From NCBI GenBank assembly GCA_964007475.1, contig OZ023273.1, positions 27,391,557 to 27,455,556 on the forward strand: DNA of 64,000 nucleotides, given 5' to 3'. The stretch comes from Hybos culiciformis (lineage: Eukaryota; Arthropoda; Insecta; Diptera; Hybotidae). Position 1 is the first letter of the stretch, and each line of letters starts with the position of its first letter. The translations under genes were made by a program, and so were the position numbers. Below, piece by piece: positions 1-64,000 of this stretch. The notes below the pieces were generated by a model. It was not told where the DNA came from, did no database searches, and saw only the letters and a program-made list of their open reading frames with translations.

Positions 1-64000
<64,000 letters not shown>

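Overview
The window is AT-rich nuclear DNA from an insect. The order is not fixed by the sequence. It is almost entirely intron and interspersed-repeat DNA around one conserved gene. That gene, on the minus strand, is scribble (scrib), the LAP-family cell-polarity scaffold. Five coding exons are resolvable by splice site and reading phase: 62471-62310, 33178-33061, 8311-8143, 5605-5360 and 5254-5087. They encode the first 287 residues, all N-terminal cap and leucine-rich repeats. The gene runs off the left edge; the remaining LRRs and the PDZ domains lie outside the window. Intron 1 is about 29.1 kb, intron 2 about 24.7 kb, intron 3 about 2.5 kb and intron 4 is 105 bp.

Intron 2 (33060-8312) holds a complete two-exon gene on the same strand: a kraken/SERHL-type alpha/beta-hydrolase (25434-23829, 332 aa) with a basic N-terminus resembling a mitochondrial presequence. 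It also holds a dead DD37D (maT-type) mariner at 10363-11247, apparently nested in an older Tc1-like element, and a hAT-type MITE at 16899-17239 with a perfect 8-bp target duplication.

Intron 1 (62309-33179) carries the most striking object: a 6,358-bp foldback element at 46147-52504. It has near-identical inverted arms of about 2.0 and 1.85 kb and a perfect 9-bp target-site duplication (AGATAATTC). Each arm has an outer array of ~149-bp units, each containing a 32-bp palindrome (seven left, six right), and an inner GC/CpG-richer section. The loop contains a ttgtacaa minisatellite, two strong hairpins and a 5'-truncated non-LTR retrotransposon with an uninterrupted reverse-transcriptase frame and a poly(A) tail. 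A 47-bp relic of the same terminus sits at 59420-59466. Intron 1 also contains a ~900-bp terminal-inverted-repeat element with a tRNA-like segment (38306-39200), a 270-bp tandem duplication (41989-42528) and several weaker relics.

No rRNA, convincing functional tRNA, CRISPR array or bacterial-type operon is present. Only scrib and the hydrolase look like functional host genes. The rest is mobile-element sediment and low-complexity AT DNA, which appears to account for the size of the first two introns.
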